64,000 bases of DNA. Source: Archegozetes longisetosus. Taxonomy: Eukaryota; Arthropoda; Arachnida; Sarcoptiformes; Trhypochthoniidae. How positions within the stretch are numbered: the first letter of the stretch is position 1; each line of letters opens with the position of its first letter. Made by a program: the position numbers and the translations under genes. Location of the stretch: assembly GCA_018873245.2 (NCBI GenBank), contig JAEMBT020000001.1:2666001-2730000 (forward strand). Reading direction: 5' to 3'. The notes beneath the pieces are model-generated. The model saw only the letters and a program-made list of their open reading frames with translations. It was not told where the DNA came from and did no database searches. Below are positions 48,322 through 62,058 of the stretch, one piece after another.

Positions 48322-49874
48322 GGTCTAATGGTGTTCAACAAGAATGTTGTTTTCAGAGAGAATAGGGTCACTTTATTTGATTTGTTGACAGATAAAACTT
48401 TTACAATTGCTTATATTGAAGTTTGTCACTTGATTTCAGAAAAAGAATCAATTATCGCGATCTCGATGCCCCCAATGATGATCAAGACATTAATAATTAG
48501 GTTCTATTAGTTTTCTTATCATTTTCTCTATTCATTATCAGTTAATGTCCTTTACTTTGGCTCTAAATCTGTTTCAATTGACTGATGTGTTATTAACTAT
48601 ATAAAAGATTTCATAAACCATAAGCTGTAAGCATATAATCGATAGTATTTTAAGCTAAGCAACTGCTTCATATCTCATTATAATATTATTTGTGTCAAAA
48701 CATACAGTAATGACTGATAAAAGTTTATTTTATTCAATTGAATTTTTTGTACTATTATATAAAGCCATTAATTATTTGGTTTCTTATATTTACAGCTAAT
48801 CGATCTTTCCTAAAATAAAGTTTTCATACATTAATTCTCACTATTTCTCAACTTTTATTCTCATTTTGATTTCAATTAAACGTATTTTAAACGCAAATTA
48901 CTCGATTGAATAAAAATTTTGACTAATAGTTTCCCTAACTTCACTTTCAAATCTGAAAACTGTATAATTAGAAGTTATTGAACTCAATCTGGCACTTAGT
49001 TAATAGATTTTCTAAAATACTTGAAGCTTGGATGGATTTTGAGGTGAGTAGACTGCGAGATCACTCACTTATACTTTAGTCAGAATGTAATTTAAATTAC
49101 AAAAAAGAGCAAATAATCAGCTTATATGATCTTTAGTGTAAACAGTTCTGATCTTTAGTCTACAGTTATATAGTTAAAGTACCGGATATTATGTAACTTC
49201 TACAACAATATATTTCAAAGTTATCTTTATTAAACTGACATTTCATTACACTGTGGATCCTTCACTTTCCACCAATCAATTAGTTATATTTCAACTATGC
49301 AGATAAACAACCATTTTGTCTGAATATCAATTCAAAGTATTTATATAATACTCAAACTTGAGTACAATCAAAAGGATGACTCGCAAGACAGCCAAATGAC
49401 ATTCTTCAAATTGACTTACCGTTGATATAATTGTTGAATTGTTGAACTTTGATGCCATCAGAACAAGACTGAATTGAGAAACGAAACTGAATTCATCTGA
49501 ATAATAGATTAGAGAATAATTGACTCTGAGGTTGATGAGAAAAAATATAATTAATCTATAATTTTATTGACTTGAAATTTAGTTATAAATGTTTGTTAAG
49601 AAATAATGTATCGCACATACAATTTGGACAATTGAATCGAATTAAATTGAATCTTAAATTGATGTAAACAAGGCTATAATATTAAAACGAAAAAGTAGTC
49701 AATCGTCAAATTGTGATTATAATGAAAAACGTTTTGAATATAGTTAGCAATTCAAGTGATTCCCTCAACAATAATCGAACTAAAATTCAAGAATAATCTT
49801 ACATAATAGACCATTCAACAATAGTCCGAGTCAGTTGAAGAACTGGTTTGCATAACAGGTTCAATGAGTTGATA
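48322..49874. other. Convergent 3' spacer between SRRT and ZNF706
   Basis: AT-rich with several AATAAA and TTTATT signals usable by either gene. No coding stretch supported; the open frame at 48328-48510 lies just after the SRRT stop and matches nothing known. Confidence 0.55.
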
Positions 49875-50216
49875 TTAAACGGCCACATCTTTCAACTCAT
49901 CGGGAAGAGTAGCCTTTGGGTGTTTATTAACGAAATGCTGTTTATAGGTTTTGGGGTCAGGCATCTGAGACTATAACAGATATAATTAGATATAATTAGA
50001 TTAATACATTGCATTAATGGATTCCATTATATTATTGGATTTGATTAGCGTTTAATCCTTTTTCGTTTGATTGTTTCTTACTTTACAAACTGTACATTGG
50101 TGAATTAGAGCAGCTGCTGCTGCTGCCTTCTGATCGTGTCCCTGTTGTCTCTTCAAGTCCTGTGCTCTCTTTGCCGCTTTTTGTTGTGATTGTATCTTCT
50201 GTTGTCCTCTTGCCAT
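49875..50216 (-). CDS. ZNF706: ZNF706 orthologue, small C2H2 zinc finger protein, 76 aa
   Basis: ZNF706 is a tiny, highly conserved protein (SERF-like N-terminus plus one zinc finger) with poorly understood roles, including in translation and stem-cell state in vertebrates. Two exons on the minus strand, 50216-50082 and 49970-49875, give 76 residues, exactly the human length. The N-terminus MARGQQKIQSQQK is identical to the human one in its first 13 residues. QGHDQKAAA follows. The finger has C41, C44, H57 and H62, with SQMPDPKTYKQHF between them. The C-terminus LPDELKDVAV resembles the human end. An acceptor-like AATTACAG about 15 bases before the ATG suggests a separate non-coding 5' exon. 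The two coding exons were recovered from splice signals because each is short. Confidence 0.95.
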
Positions 50217-51403
50217 TACTTCTTCTTTCCTGTAATTAAGTTATTTGGTTATTAGTTGTTACTAAATCAAAATTGGTATTATTTCAAATATAAGTAATAA
50301 GTCATAAAATGGTTTCAATTTATGTAACATTACTTAAAATACATTTAATACAAATAAACAAAATACATAACTATTGTTAGAAATACAATTGTAATACCTT
50401 TATAAAGAAATGATTGCATAAAAAATGGTCAAAATATGTTAGACAACGAGTGAGAAACTACTATAACGTTCTACTCGTTCACTATTCTGCGAAGGCACTG
50501 ATTTGTCTCACCACTTGCCAGCATACTGTTCATATATATAATGTTTCGTTTATTATTATTTGTTCGAACCCCTAACTTTATTTTGTTCTCTTTTTTATTT
50601 GGCTTCGTTTTCTCATTTCTCATCCATTTTTTTTGTTCACTAGATTATTCGTTCAATCTAATCCTAACACTCCCAACACTTGTAATTATTAATATTCGTT
50701 GTTTTTCCTATAAGTTTTTGAATGTCAAGTTTGTCGCCTTGGGAAACGATTGTATTTCTAACTTTCCGCGCATTTAAACTACGAAAATATTTTTCTATTT
50801 TTAAAGTTTCCTTAAACAAACAAGGCCTAAGTAAGTTTATTTACAAACTTATTTCAAATCATCGTTAAAAAGTTTAAAAAGACATAAACCCATGATTTAT
50901 GTCGAAAAAGTTTGCTGGTAATTTAAGCCAAAATTAGAAGCGTTAGGTGTAATGAAGTTTATGAAAAGTATTAAACCGTTTTAGAGTTAAAGTTAGAGTA
51001 AAAGATAAGTCAGTTTCTATGGTAATTCATAGAAATGACGTTATGTTTGAATATAATTGAAGGAGGAGTGAATCACTCCTAAAGCGTGATCCCTATTGAA
51101 TATACAGAAAACCTTAGTTTTCACAATATTTACTTCAATCGCATCATGTGCTAACAGTAAGGCGGTATTTAACCTAACGCCACTTATAGTTATATAAATT
51201 GTTTCTGAGAGGCGTAGCCATTCATATGATTAGTATTTATAAGAGTAAAATGAGTCACACTTTTTCCAATTTATATCAATATTTACCTCTTTGAGCAATT
51301 GTTTTTCACATTTCACTATAACTCTTAATATAATTGACAACTTTTCAATATTTGCAATTTAATGCTAAACTAATACCACTTTAATTGTCTAAAGGCTAAT
51401 ATA
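50217..51403. promoter_or_regulatory. Divergent promoter region of ZNF706 and PCYT2
   Basis: A 1.2-kb head-to-head spacer, probably including a 5' non-coding exon of ZNF706. The 78-codon T-rich open frame at 50541-50777 has no family resemblance and is not called. Confidence 0.45.
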
Positions 51404-53192
<1,789 letters not shown>

Positions 53193-53796
53193 ACTTTCTT
53201 ATCTAGTATTACTGGTTTGTTCAGTATTTTTACTCAAAAACTATTGGACTTTTATTTCCTGCAAACAATTATTTCTATTCAAGGATTTCTAGTTTTTAAA
53301 TTACCTGAACTGATGATGCAGATGCCAAATAATTGAAATAATTTTGTTAAACATATATCAACGTTTTTAGATTTTAGCTTTAAAGTATCTTTTAATGTTT
53401 TTCATTGTTATTTTTTTAATTAAATTTATTCTATTTTTTGTTGACTTATATTAAGTCACTTCTATAAGAAGTCATAATTGTGTTCACTATTGAGCATGTA
53501 TTGCGATTCTAGTTATTAAAGTATATTATTCAAATGATCAAATAGAAATCTATTGTTTTCTTAATATTCAGGACGAAAGGCTTTGGGTTTGGGTTTTTCC
53601 CTTCAGTAAAATCTGCGGCTTGTGGCTTAAGATTCATAATCGTTCGAAACTTCTATAATGAAACAAATTATTTCTGAAAATTTTGATTTTATTAACATTA
53701 AGAAATAAAAGTATAAATTAATCTATAAACTTTATCTCAAAAGCAGTTAAATTATGAATCTATAAAAATTGGTTCAATAATCAAAATCAATTAGTT
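53193..53796. other. Convergent 3' spacer between PCYT2 and CEP95
   Basis: Holds both 3' UTRs. A patch at 53575-53645 (AAAGGCTTTGGGTTTGGGTT) is more GC-rich than the rest. No coding stretch. Confidence 0.6.
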
Positions 53797-55628
53797 CTAT
53801 GATTTATCATAGAATAAATTGCGAAGATCATTTTCAAAACGTTGTTTGTATTCATTCTTCATTGATCTCAAATAATGAGACTGTTGTGATATTTGGTTCT
53901 TGAGCTGTCGTTCTTGTTTGCTGAGGTTTTCACTAAGCATTTCAAACTTATTACGATATCTAATGGAAAAATTTCAATTATACTATGAATAAATCAAATA
54001 TTGAACACCTATAATCACTTACAAAGTTTCAAAAGCGTCCAACATTTTCTGTTGTCTATCCATTTCCATAGCATGAGTTTCTCTAATTCTTTTTCTAAAC
54101 TGCTCAATGTTTTCCTGTTGAGCTTTATGTCGTTTTTCATACTCTTCAATAACCAGTCTTTCTTCGATTGCCTGCAATCTCTTATATCTAGACATCATTT
54201 CTCTATGATATGACTCAACCATTTTATGCATTCTAGCCTTCTCTATACGACAATCGCGTTTTGCTGTATTTTCTTTCATTCTCTCAAGTTTTGTATTTTT
54301 AGTGCCTGCAAGTCTTTCCAAATGTTTCATTTCGTTTTTAATTATTTGTGACCTTTTGTTTTGAGTCTCAATCGCATTACTCAACTTCGACTTTACTTTG
54401 GCCTCATTTATAGCAATATCTTTATTAAGATTGTCAACAATTGTTTGCTGATGTTTCTCTTGTTCTCTCAACGATTTGATAGTATTTCGTGATATTTCGG
54501 GAAAAGCTTTGATCAAGTCATCTAAACTTAAGATTTGTTTCGGAGTTTTTACTTTCGGCAAATCGATTTTTCGTCGGCTGATTGGCGATTTCTTGTTTTG
54601 AATTGAATGTTTTGGTCGATTCTTTAATTTAGGTCCAGTTTTTGAGCGCATAGGTGTCTGAACGGTGACGTCTCCATAATATCTCTTGATTTTGTACTCA
54701 ATGACTTGAGATAATTGCTTCAATTTAAACGCTTCGTGCAACTTATATCCCAATTCTGTCGCAAAGTTATCCTCTTGCAATTTTTTGTAATCATCAAAGC
54801 TTATTTCTTCCGCTAAAACTGCTTTTGAAACACGTTTTGGTTTGGCTTCAGTTTGAATAGCTTTTGATTGTGTTTTCAATTCTTGTTTTGGATAACATAT
54901 ATTGCTATCCCCACAAGAATTTGAATGGTTTGAATGTCCGGAAGTCGAATTTATGATATCAGGACATGTACAATGACTCGATTGAGGAGAGGCTGAAGAA
55001 GAAGACGAACTAGATTTCAGAAAATTCGGATAATTGGATAATTTTCTATCCAAATTCAAGAAATCGTTGCTAAGTTCTGTAAATCTATGAATCATATGGT
55101 TTTGATTGCAATTGGCTTGAACACCTTTGGTGTGAAACTTATTTTTAATTGAATTATCCTTATTTTGCTTATAATGGCTGACATTTCTACTTATTTGAAC
55201 TTCTGGTTTATCAAATTGTTTTGGAACATATTTAATAAAAGTATTAATTATTTCCAACAAATCGTATATTGCATTCACATTCTTGTCAACAATATCTTCA
55301 GGTTTGATATGCTCTAAAGGAATTGCGATCAAATCATTAGACAGTGTTGACAAAAGTGTTGAGATGAGATCAATTTGTTGAGTTCTGGTGTTGGAATCAG
55401 GTGCGAGAAAATCGATATTGAAAATTGAATTCAATACTAAACAAAACAGTTCGCAATTAATATCTTTAATTGAAGTCAACCGAGGAATCAATAAATTCCT
55501 TTCGATTATTATATCATTTGCCAAATAAATGCAATCTATGAACAAATGGTTAAAACGATTATTAATCTATTAATTAATTTAAATTTCAATTAAATACCTT
55601 TGGAAGTAATGTTTCGATTCGAAGCCAT
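53797..55628 (-). CDS. CEP95: CEP95-like centrosomal coiled-coil protein, three exons, 568 aa
   Basis: CEP95 (CCDC45) is a centrosome and spindle-pole protein of uncertain molecular role. Exons on the minus strand: 55628-55598, 55535-54023 and 53959-53797; the tiny first exon supplies MASNRNITSK. The N-terminal domain (residues 1-125) keeps the family pattern: CIYLANDIIIERNLLIPRLT, then LIAIPLEHIKPEDIVDKN and YDLLEIINTFIKYV, similar to human CEP95 with its SHITGENIV and LLEIFDGLLEYL blocks. The middle is Ser/Lys/Gln-rich and disordered. From about residue 365 to the end the chain is highly charged and helical, with long Glu/Lys/Arg/Gln runs predicting coiled coil (HKAQQENIEQFRKRIRE). At 568 residues it is shorter than the human 821, mostly through loss of central sequence. 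The start codon is 293 bases from that of UQCRB. Confidence 0.72.
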
Positions 55629-55921
55629 TATTACATTCAAAGTATTGACAAATGCACTGATTGGTTGAGTGTCTAATTTTAGGCAAACTATAAAATGCGT
55701 GCATCTGCTTCAGAACATTAAATACTTTTTTAGACGCAATACCAACGCATCAAAGGCAAAGTTTGGTATCACAAAAGGTGTAGAAACTCCGGTATTGAGT
55801 GAAGACATTTAACAAATGACTAGTTTCTATAGTAACGGAGAATTAGCATTTCGGACATAAGTCGATCAGAAGATTTAGATAATAAGAGTTACGTTTATTA
55901 AATAGTAATAAATACGCAAAA

Positions 55922-56483
55922 ATGGTTCGCTTGACTCGTGCTCTAAGAGGTAAACAATAGTTAATAAAATAATTGAAATACATCTAAACTTAAACATAAT
56001 TCATATGTTAGTTTTCAACAATCCTGCGTTCAGGAAATGGTATTTCAATCTCGAAGGCTATAACAAATTTGGTATTAATTCATATATTGATCACTAAATT
56101 GATTGATTTGATGACCAATTGTTTAATTTGATGATGAATTGATGATAATCGATAGGTTTATACCACGACGACATAATCGATCCCGATTGTCCGATGACTA
56201 AAGAGGCATTGCGCCGAGTTCCTACCGAACAATACGATGCGTACTGCTTTCGGGTCATACGTGCGGCTCAGCTCGAGATCACTAAATCCTTTGTACCACC
56301 AGAAGAAACACCAACTTATGAAGAGGTGATTCATTGATTTTAATTTTCGTAAATTATATTCCTAATAATTATTTTCTTGTTTAGGATCAAACAAAAGGCC
56401 GATTTCTTCAGCCGTACCTCCAAGAGATTGCAGCGGAAAGGAAAGAGAAGGAGGAGTGGCAGGACTTCTTAGCTAAAAACTAA
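55922..56483 (+). CDS. UQCRB: Cytochrome b-c1 complex subunit 7 (UQCRB/QCR7), four exons, 118 aa
   Basis: A matrix-side subunit of mitochondrial respiratory complex III, needed for ubiquinone-site stability and assembly. Nuclear-encoded, without a cleaved presequence in the family. Exons: 55922-55949, 56012-56071, 56156-56325 and 56385-56483. Family blocks: FRKWYFNLEGYNKFGLYHDD, EALRRVPTEQYDAYCFRVIR, and the C-terminal FLQPYLQEIAAERKEKEEWQ, which parallels the human EPYLKEVIRERKEREEW. Length fits (human 111). Shares a short divergent promoter with CEP95. The 3' end faces PIGS; AATAAA at 56584-56589 and 56588-56593 lies 40-50 bases before the PIGS stop codon. Confidence 0.96.
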
Positions 56484-56633
56484 ATTCAATTCAACAATAG
56501 ATTGATTTGTTTTGCTTGAATTAAGTGTAAATTTTATTTTAGAAATAGTCGAATTACAAAATTATCCTAAATTAATAGCTAATAATAAATAAACATTTCT
56601 TAGTTATCGAAAACTATTTTAAGTTTTAAAAAA

Positions 56634-58208
56634 TTATTTTCGATTTTTGAAAGTTCTGAAGAGATAATAGATTGAAGATATTAGAGGTAGGCTTACGGGT
56701 AAAAAGAGGGGGAAATAAACCGCATATTTTTGGTCGTCTGGAAAGTAAAGTAAAGACAAAAGAGAGGGATCGAAGAAAGCTGTTTCTGAAGACAAATAAG
56801 CTTTTGTGCTCAGTTTGAACCCATTATTCAGATCAGACTCAGACAAAGAATTGATGCTATCGTGTGATAGATCCACTGCTATATGCATTCGATTAGCGAT
56901 TTCTTGCACAATAACAATATTCCCAACTTTTTCAATTAGTTTGCTGATTGACTCCAAAGAGGCCAAAGTCTTCAAAAGTTGCTTTTGAGTGACAGAACGC
57001 CTGATGGCGTCCAATTCCCATTTGTTGAAGAATATATCATTCTTAAGCAGTTGAGTGGGCAAAGTTTGCGGCAGACCTATTAGATTACGTATTAATGCTC
57101 GAAAACCATTTACAAAATCGTTCGGTTTATTCCAAGCTAGAATTCCTCCCCTGAAAGGTGTGACAATTAGGTTTGATTTGGTCTTCAGTTTGGTGTCGTA
57201 AAATAGTAATGGTTTTGATGATGGAATATAAAGTAAAATATGATAACTTTGCTTATTATTGTGCTCAACAATGCGAGACTCGACTGTGTTCATCATAACT
57301 GGAACATGAGATACATCGTAAAGCCGTTCATCATTCCTATTATTGCTATCATTTGTTTGAACCAAATTCGATGAAATCAATTTATCGTTTAAAGTGTAGT
57401 GCAATACTTGACTGATTAAATTGAATTTAATCAGTTGTGAAACACCGCTCTGCCCGATAAGTCCAATGTCTCCAATTCTATGAATTTGATCGATTTTGCT
57501 GGTCAGTTCATCGTTGACTTGTTCGTTTTCATTTATCACATTAATTATTAAATCGATTTCAGGATTCAATAGAAAATCAGTTTTCTGTGAGTTATACGAC
57601 TTATCAGACAAGGCTTCAGTCGATTCGACCAACTCTACAATGAACTCAGCTAAAGATTTATCTTTAAAACTGTTTTCATCATTTTTCACATAAACAAATC
57701 GATGCCTTCCAAAGACAAAGTCTTGATTAGTCAGTGGAGAATCTTTAGGTAAGACAAAGAACCATAATTTTCCCATTCGATCGTGTCCTTCAACTGAATT
57801 CAACTCATTGTCAATATCTAACAATATTTGATTGCCATCACTTTTAATATGACTATATTTATCAAAAATAAGTCTTTCTTTCTCTACAAGTTGTCTCACT
57901 TTCCACTCATAAACATATGCAAGACTTCCCTCAGCACTGATTCTTTGTGGCCAATTGTTAGTCAGTTGTGCCTTCAATTCTTCACGATCGACATCGTTAT
58001 CAATTGTTACCACACAAACTGGAAACTTATGGACAATTCGTTGTGAACTGACTAATAAAGAACTGATGTCTGGCAATGAATGTCTTAATGGAGAAGTAGT
58101 TGTCCACCAAAGCGGAATACCAAATGCCAAAATGATGGATATGTAAAGAACTGATGAAACAATTCCATAATAATTAAGTCCATTTTTTATGTCATTTTTG
58201 TCTGCCAT
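56634..58208 (-). CDS. PIGS: GPI transamidase component PIG-S, single exon, 524 aa
   Basis: PIG-S is a subunit of the endoplasmic reticulum GPI transamidase that attaches GPI anchors to proteins. The architecture is the family one. A short cytosolic N-terminus is followed by a membrane helix at about residues 15-37 (YYGIVSSVLYISIILAFGIP then LWWTTTSPLRHSLP, the conserved WW-T segment). Next comes a large lumenal domain, and then a second helix near the C-terminus (VYFPLFLPVSLPLISSIYYL) with a Lys/Arg tail. Lumenal landmarks are FRGGILAWNKP and the region around LPTQLLKNDIFFNKWELDAI. Length is close to the human 555. No introns interrupt the frame, unusual among these neighbours. AATAAA on the minus strand at 56538-56533 would place the 3' end inside the UQCRB transcript. 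Confidence 0.93.
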   Translation of the reverse strand: MADKNDIKNGLNYYGIVSSVLYISIILAFGIPLWWTTTSPLRHSLPDISSLLVSSQRIVHKFPVCVVTIDNDVDREELKAQLTNNWPQRISAEGSLAYVYEWKVRQLVEKERLIFDKYSHIKSDGNQILLDIDNELNSVEGHDRMGKLWFFVLPKDSPLTNQDFVFGRHRFVYVKNDENSFKDKSLAEFIVELVESTEALSDKSYNSQKTDFLLNPEIDLIINVINENEQVNDELTSKIDQIHRIGDIGLIGQSGVSQLIKFNLISQVLHYTLNDKLISSNLVQTNDSNNRNDERLYDVSHVPVMMNTVESRIVEHNNKQSYHILLYIPSSKPLLFYDTKLKTKSNLIVTPFRGGILAWNKPNDFVNGFRALIRNLIGLPQTLPTQLLKNDIFFNKWELDAIRRSVTQKQLLKTLASLESISKLIEKVGNIVIVQEIANRMHIAVDLSHDSINSLSESDLNNGFKLSTKAYLSSETAFFDPSLLSLLYFPDDQKYAVYFPLFLPVSLPLISSIYYLFRTFKNRK

Positions 58209-58960
58209 TACTCAACGATTAGTTAATTAATTTTACTAATTAGTGCTTTAGTCAATCATGTGTTAACACATTTTAAGTTTGATTATATTACTATTTTGTG
58301 GATTTGTTTTACTAAAAGTTTGAGTTGTCTTCAAATATTGTTGTTTACGACACCTCTTATTAGTAATATTTACTCAACACGTTGGCGCTCAATTCAATCT
58401 ATTAAAACTACGTTTATATCAAATAAATGCAATTGACGTATTCATTTGATTATTATTTGCATTAAATTAATTCAGATATGAATAGAATGATTGATTTTAA
58501 AGGATTTATTCATTTTCGTGAGTTAATCGTTAAAGACGTATGACTCAATGTTTATATTGAAAGCATGACATCATTTGACATTTAATAAGGCTTTGTTTGT
58601 TGACTTAAGCCGGTGTCTCCACAACAATCACGTTAACGGAAACGCCTTTAGAGTTGTATGTGATTCAACGTAAAGTTAGCATAAGATTGAAGACGTAATT
58701 ACAGTGAGAGGCAGTGATTGTCAAGTAGAATAGTTTGAGGCTATGAAATGATTGCAACATTTAATTATAACAATTCCCACATGTATCGGATTCTTATTTA
58801 TTTATTTTATTATTAATGCATTAATAATATTTTGATTGATATTTAGTTCATATTTAATTGATATTTTGCTTATATTTTGCTTATATTTAAATTTAAAATA
58901 AGGAATGAATTGAAAATAAGTGATTATAAATTGTTAGAATAATTAGAACTGAAATATATA
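58209..58960. promoter_or_regulatory. Divergent promoter region of PIGS and ADAM17
   Basis: A 752-base AT-rich spacer between head-to-head genes. A more GC-rich patch lies at about 58600-58690. No TATA box is convincing for either gene. Confidence 0.45.
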
Positions 58961-61848
58961 ATGAAAATGATAGGCAAAAGTATTAAAGAATTGTGCCTAG
59001 ATCTAATCAAAGTTTTTACTATTAGTTATTTATTCATTTTACACAATTCTATTTATTGCCAATCAATTACTGGTAATTATTTCTAGTTATTTATCTTTTT
59101 TTACCTTTTTATGTGTTATTCAAATATTTGAAAATCTATTTTTCCATAAATTAGTTATGCGTTAGTAAAACGAATTTTCTCAAAAGTACTAATTCTGTAA
59201 ACAATTAAATGATTTTATTATTAATCTCTTACCTAAACTAAGCCTTTGCTGCTCCAAACGATTTAAATTTTGTTTAATAAAATGATTGTATAAATGAATT
59301 GCTAATAAATGAATAAATTTTTAGGTGAATCGCAAATTCCTCAACTTTCGTACTTTGAGATAATTCATAATAATAATGTATTGCATAAAATTGTTAAGAG
59401 AAGTGCCATTAACAATCAAAACGAAGACAACGATTCCGTTCTAAAAGTGTCTTTTCGTGCCATTAACAGAGACTTTAACCTATTGTTGAACATAAACAAA
59501 AACATAATATCTTCAAATTTCAAGTCATATACAGTGGACGGATTGGGAAGAAAGAGACCGATTTCAGTAGATTTTGATCAGTTCTATTCAGGAACAATTG
59601 ACGGCATCAAAGGATCTCACGTTCGGGCACATATTCAATCAAATGGGTTAATCACTGCTCACATTAATGCTGTCGATGATGTCTATGAAGTTGAACCCGT
59701 TTGGAGGCATTTACCGAATCATAATAACAATGACACCTCAATGATTGTGTACAAAGAATCAGATATTAAGCATTCCTGGACTTTAAGCAATAATAATAAT
59801 AATAATAAGTCCAATAAATTCTGTGATTACATCAAAATTGATGATAATATAACTAATCCTGACTATGAAGCTAGTCAGCGGATTAGAAGGAAGAGAGATT
59901 CGTATTTTGGTCAAGTTGTGATCAGAGATATAGAAGAAGAGTTTGTTCCGGTTGGCACTCATTGTGCGGTTGTTTTGGTAGCTGACTATCTGTTTTACGA
60001 AACAATGGGCAACTCAGACCAAAAAACGACAATTAATTACTTAATACATATTATCGATCGTGTCAACAATATCTTCAACAATACTGAGTGGAAGGATGAG
60101 GAAGACAGCAAGGGGTTTAAAGGAATGGGACTTTGGATCAAGGAGATTCTAATACATACCGAGCCGACTCAGGCTAAGGGTCATTATAACTCAGAAGTGG
60201 GAAAATGGGCGGTTCGGGACTTGCTGGAAACTTTTTCGCTCAATAAGGACAACAGTCTCTTCTGTTTGGCTCATTTGTTCACTCACCGAACTTTCGACAA
60301 GTCAGTTTTAGGTCTGGCATATGTGGCTTCTCCTCGGACTTCATCTATTGGTGGTATTTGTAGTCCTAGCTATTCCAAAAATGGAACCACTTTGTACCTC
60401 AACACTGGACTAACAACTACTAGAAATTCTTTTGGCAACAGAATTATCACTAGAGAAGCAGTATTAGTCACCGCTCATGAGTTTGGTCACAATTGGGGCT
60501 CAGAGCATGACCCAGACACTGAAGAGTGTTCACCGCCTGCAAAGAAAGGTGGCTCTTATGTTATGTATACTTATTCTGTTAGTGGTTATGATGAAAACAA
60601 TAAGGTATTTCATTAAATTTTTTCTATTTGATTGCTTTTCAACACTGGAATTGATCTATTTTCAGATATTTTCCCCGTGCAGCAAACGCTCAATCCGTGC
60701 AGTTTTAATAGAGAAATCGCATCAATGTTTCTCAAGTATGTCTTCTGATATATGGAGTTCAAATAATAATTCTTTGATTCTAATATTGATTCTTCGATTC
60801 TAGTACTAATTCTATGATTTTAGTGCTAATTCAATGACTCTAGTATTAATTCTTCGATTCTAATACTAATTGTTTGATTCCAATAAAACTAGAACCCGAC
60901 AAAGCGTACTGTGGTAATAGCAAAGTAGAAGCCGGTGAAGAATGTGATGAGGGAATCCTAGTTAAAGGCCAAGATTATGTAGAAGGTCTTTGTTGCGATA
61001 GTAGATGTAAATTATTACCTGGAGCTGATTGTAGCGACAAAAACGCTCCGTGTTGCGCCTCCTGTAAGATTATGCCATTCGGACGATTGTGCAAACATAG
61101 CGATCAAAACAATTGCAAACAAGAATCCTTTTGTGACGGAGAATCAGATAAATGCCCCGAACCCAAACCTCAACCCGACAAAAGTCCTTGTCTTGATCGA
61201 GGAGAGTGTCAAAATGGAAAGTGTATCACTTATTGTCAGGCAATTGGACAGTTGTCCTGCATGTGCGACAATGATGTTGACGCCTGTTTTCGATGTTGTC
61301 GTCATTCTTTGAATGGATCTTGTTATGCAACTGAACCCAGAGAACCCTTGGCTGACGGCACGCCTTGTAAGTATGGCTTCTGTGAGAAGACCAGATGTGA
61401 GAAAGCCGTTCAAGATTTTGTTGAGAGATTCTGGGATGTGATTGAAGACGTCGATATTAATACTTTCTGTTAGTATATAGTATTTATAGTTTCGAATATT
61501 AACTTAATATGAGCTACAAAAGTTTTTAAGCTAAAAGTTTCTGAACTAAAAGTTTTTGATCTTATTTCAGTTACTATTATAAAGGATAATATAGTTGGAT
61601 TCGTTATTGTTATCTCGTTATTTTTTTGGATTCCTATAAGTTGTGCCATTTGTTATTACGACAAGCTAACCAAAAAAGAGCGTAAGCGGAAATATGGAAG
61701 AAGTATTTCGAGTGGTAGCGGTGGTAGTGGACTGCGTTCGAATCGTAGAACGTTCAGCAAGAGTTTTAACAGGCCGAGTTTTAGAGATTTCGATCAAGTC
61801 CAACCCATACGTAAGATATCACCAGTTTACTACCCGCCAAATAGCTGA
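58961..61848 (+). CDS. ADAM17: ADAM17-like membrane sheddase, five exons, 771 aa
   Basis: ADAM17 (TACE) is a zinc metalloprotease that cleaves membrane-anchored ligands and receptors at the cell surface. Exons: 58961-59072, 59325-60604, 60666-60735, 60893-61468 and 61571-61848. Exon 1 gives a signal peptide. The prodomain has a cysteine switch near C204 (NKFCDYIKID, like human KVCGYLKVD) and ends at a furin site RIRRKR, cleavage after about residue 228. The catalytic domain has HEFGHNWGSEHD at residues 422-433, the three zinc histidines intact, with a downstream YVMYTYSVSG Met-turn. It is followed by the disintegrin part (YCGNSKVEAGEECDEG) and membrane-proximal domain. The juxtamembrane segment VQDFVERFWDVIEDVDINTF corresponds to CANDIS of human ADAM17. 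A single helix at about 686-706 and a Ser/Gly/Arg-rich cytosolic tail of about 65 residues follow, much shorter than the human tail. Confidence 0.95.
60765..60885 (+). repeat. Minisatellite in ADAM17 intron 3
   Basis: About five copies of a 24-25-base unit resembling TTCTTCGATTCTAATACTAA. It nearly fills the 157-base intron before the disintegrin exon. Confidence 0.85.
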
Positions 61849-62058
61849 AAATGACCAACTCAGTCAATAATTGTTTCTTATTAATAGTATTTATCTAAGT
61901 CACAAATTTTATTCAATTTAATCATTACTTATACATTCGATTTTGTTTTGTATAATATATTTAATGTTAATTAATTTAATCATGTCTCAGGTATTTGAAA
62001 ATTAACAGATTGTAAAGTTCTATTTAAAATAAATCATTGTTTCAAATCATTATAACTA

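Noticed and set aside
50541..50777. 78-codon Phe-rich open frame between ZNF706 and PCYT2
   Set aside because: T-rich strand artefact with no homologous features.
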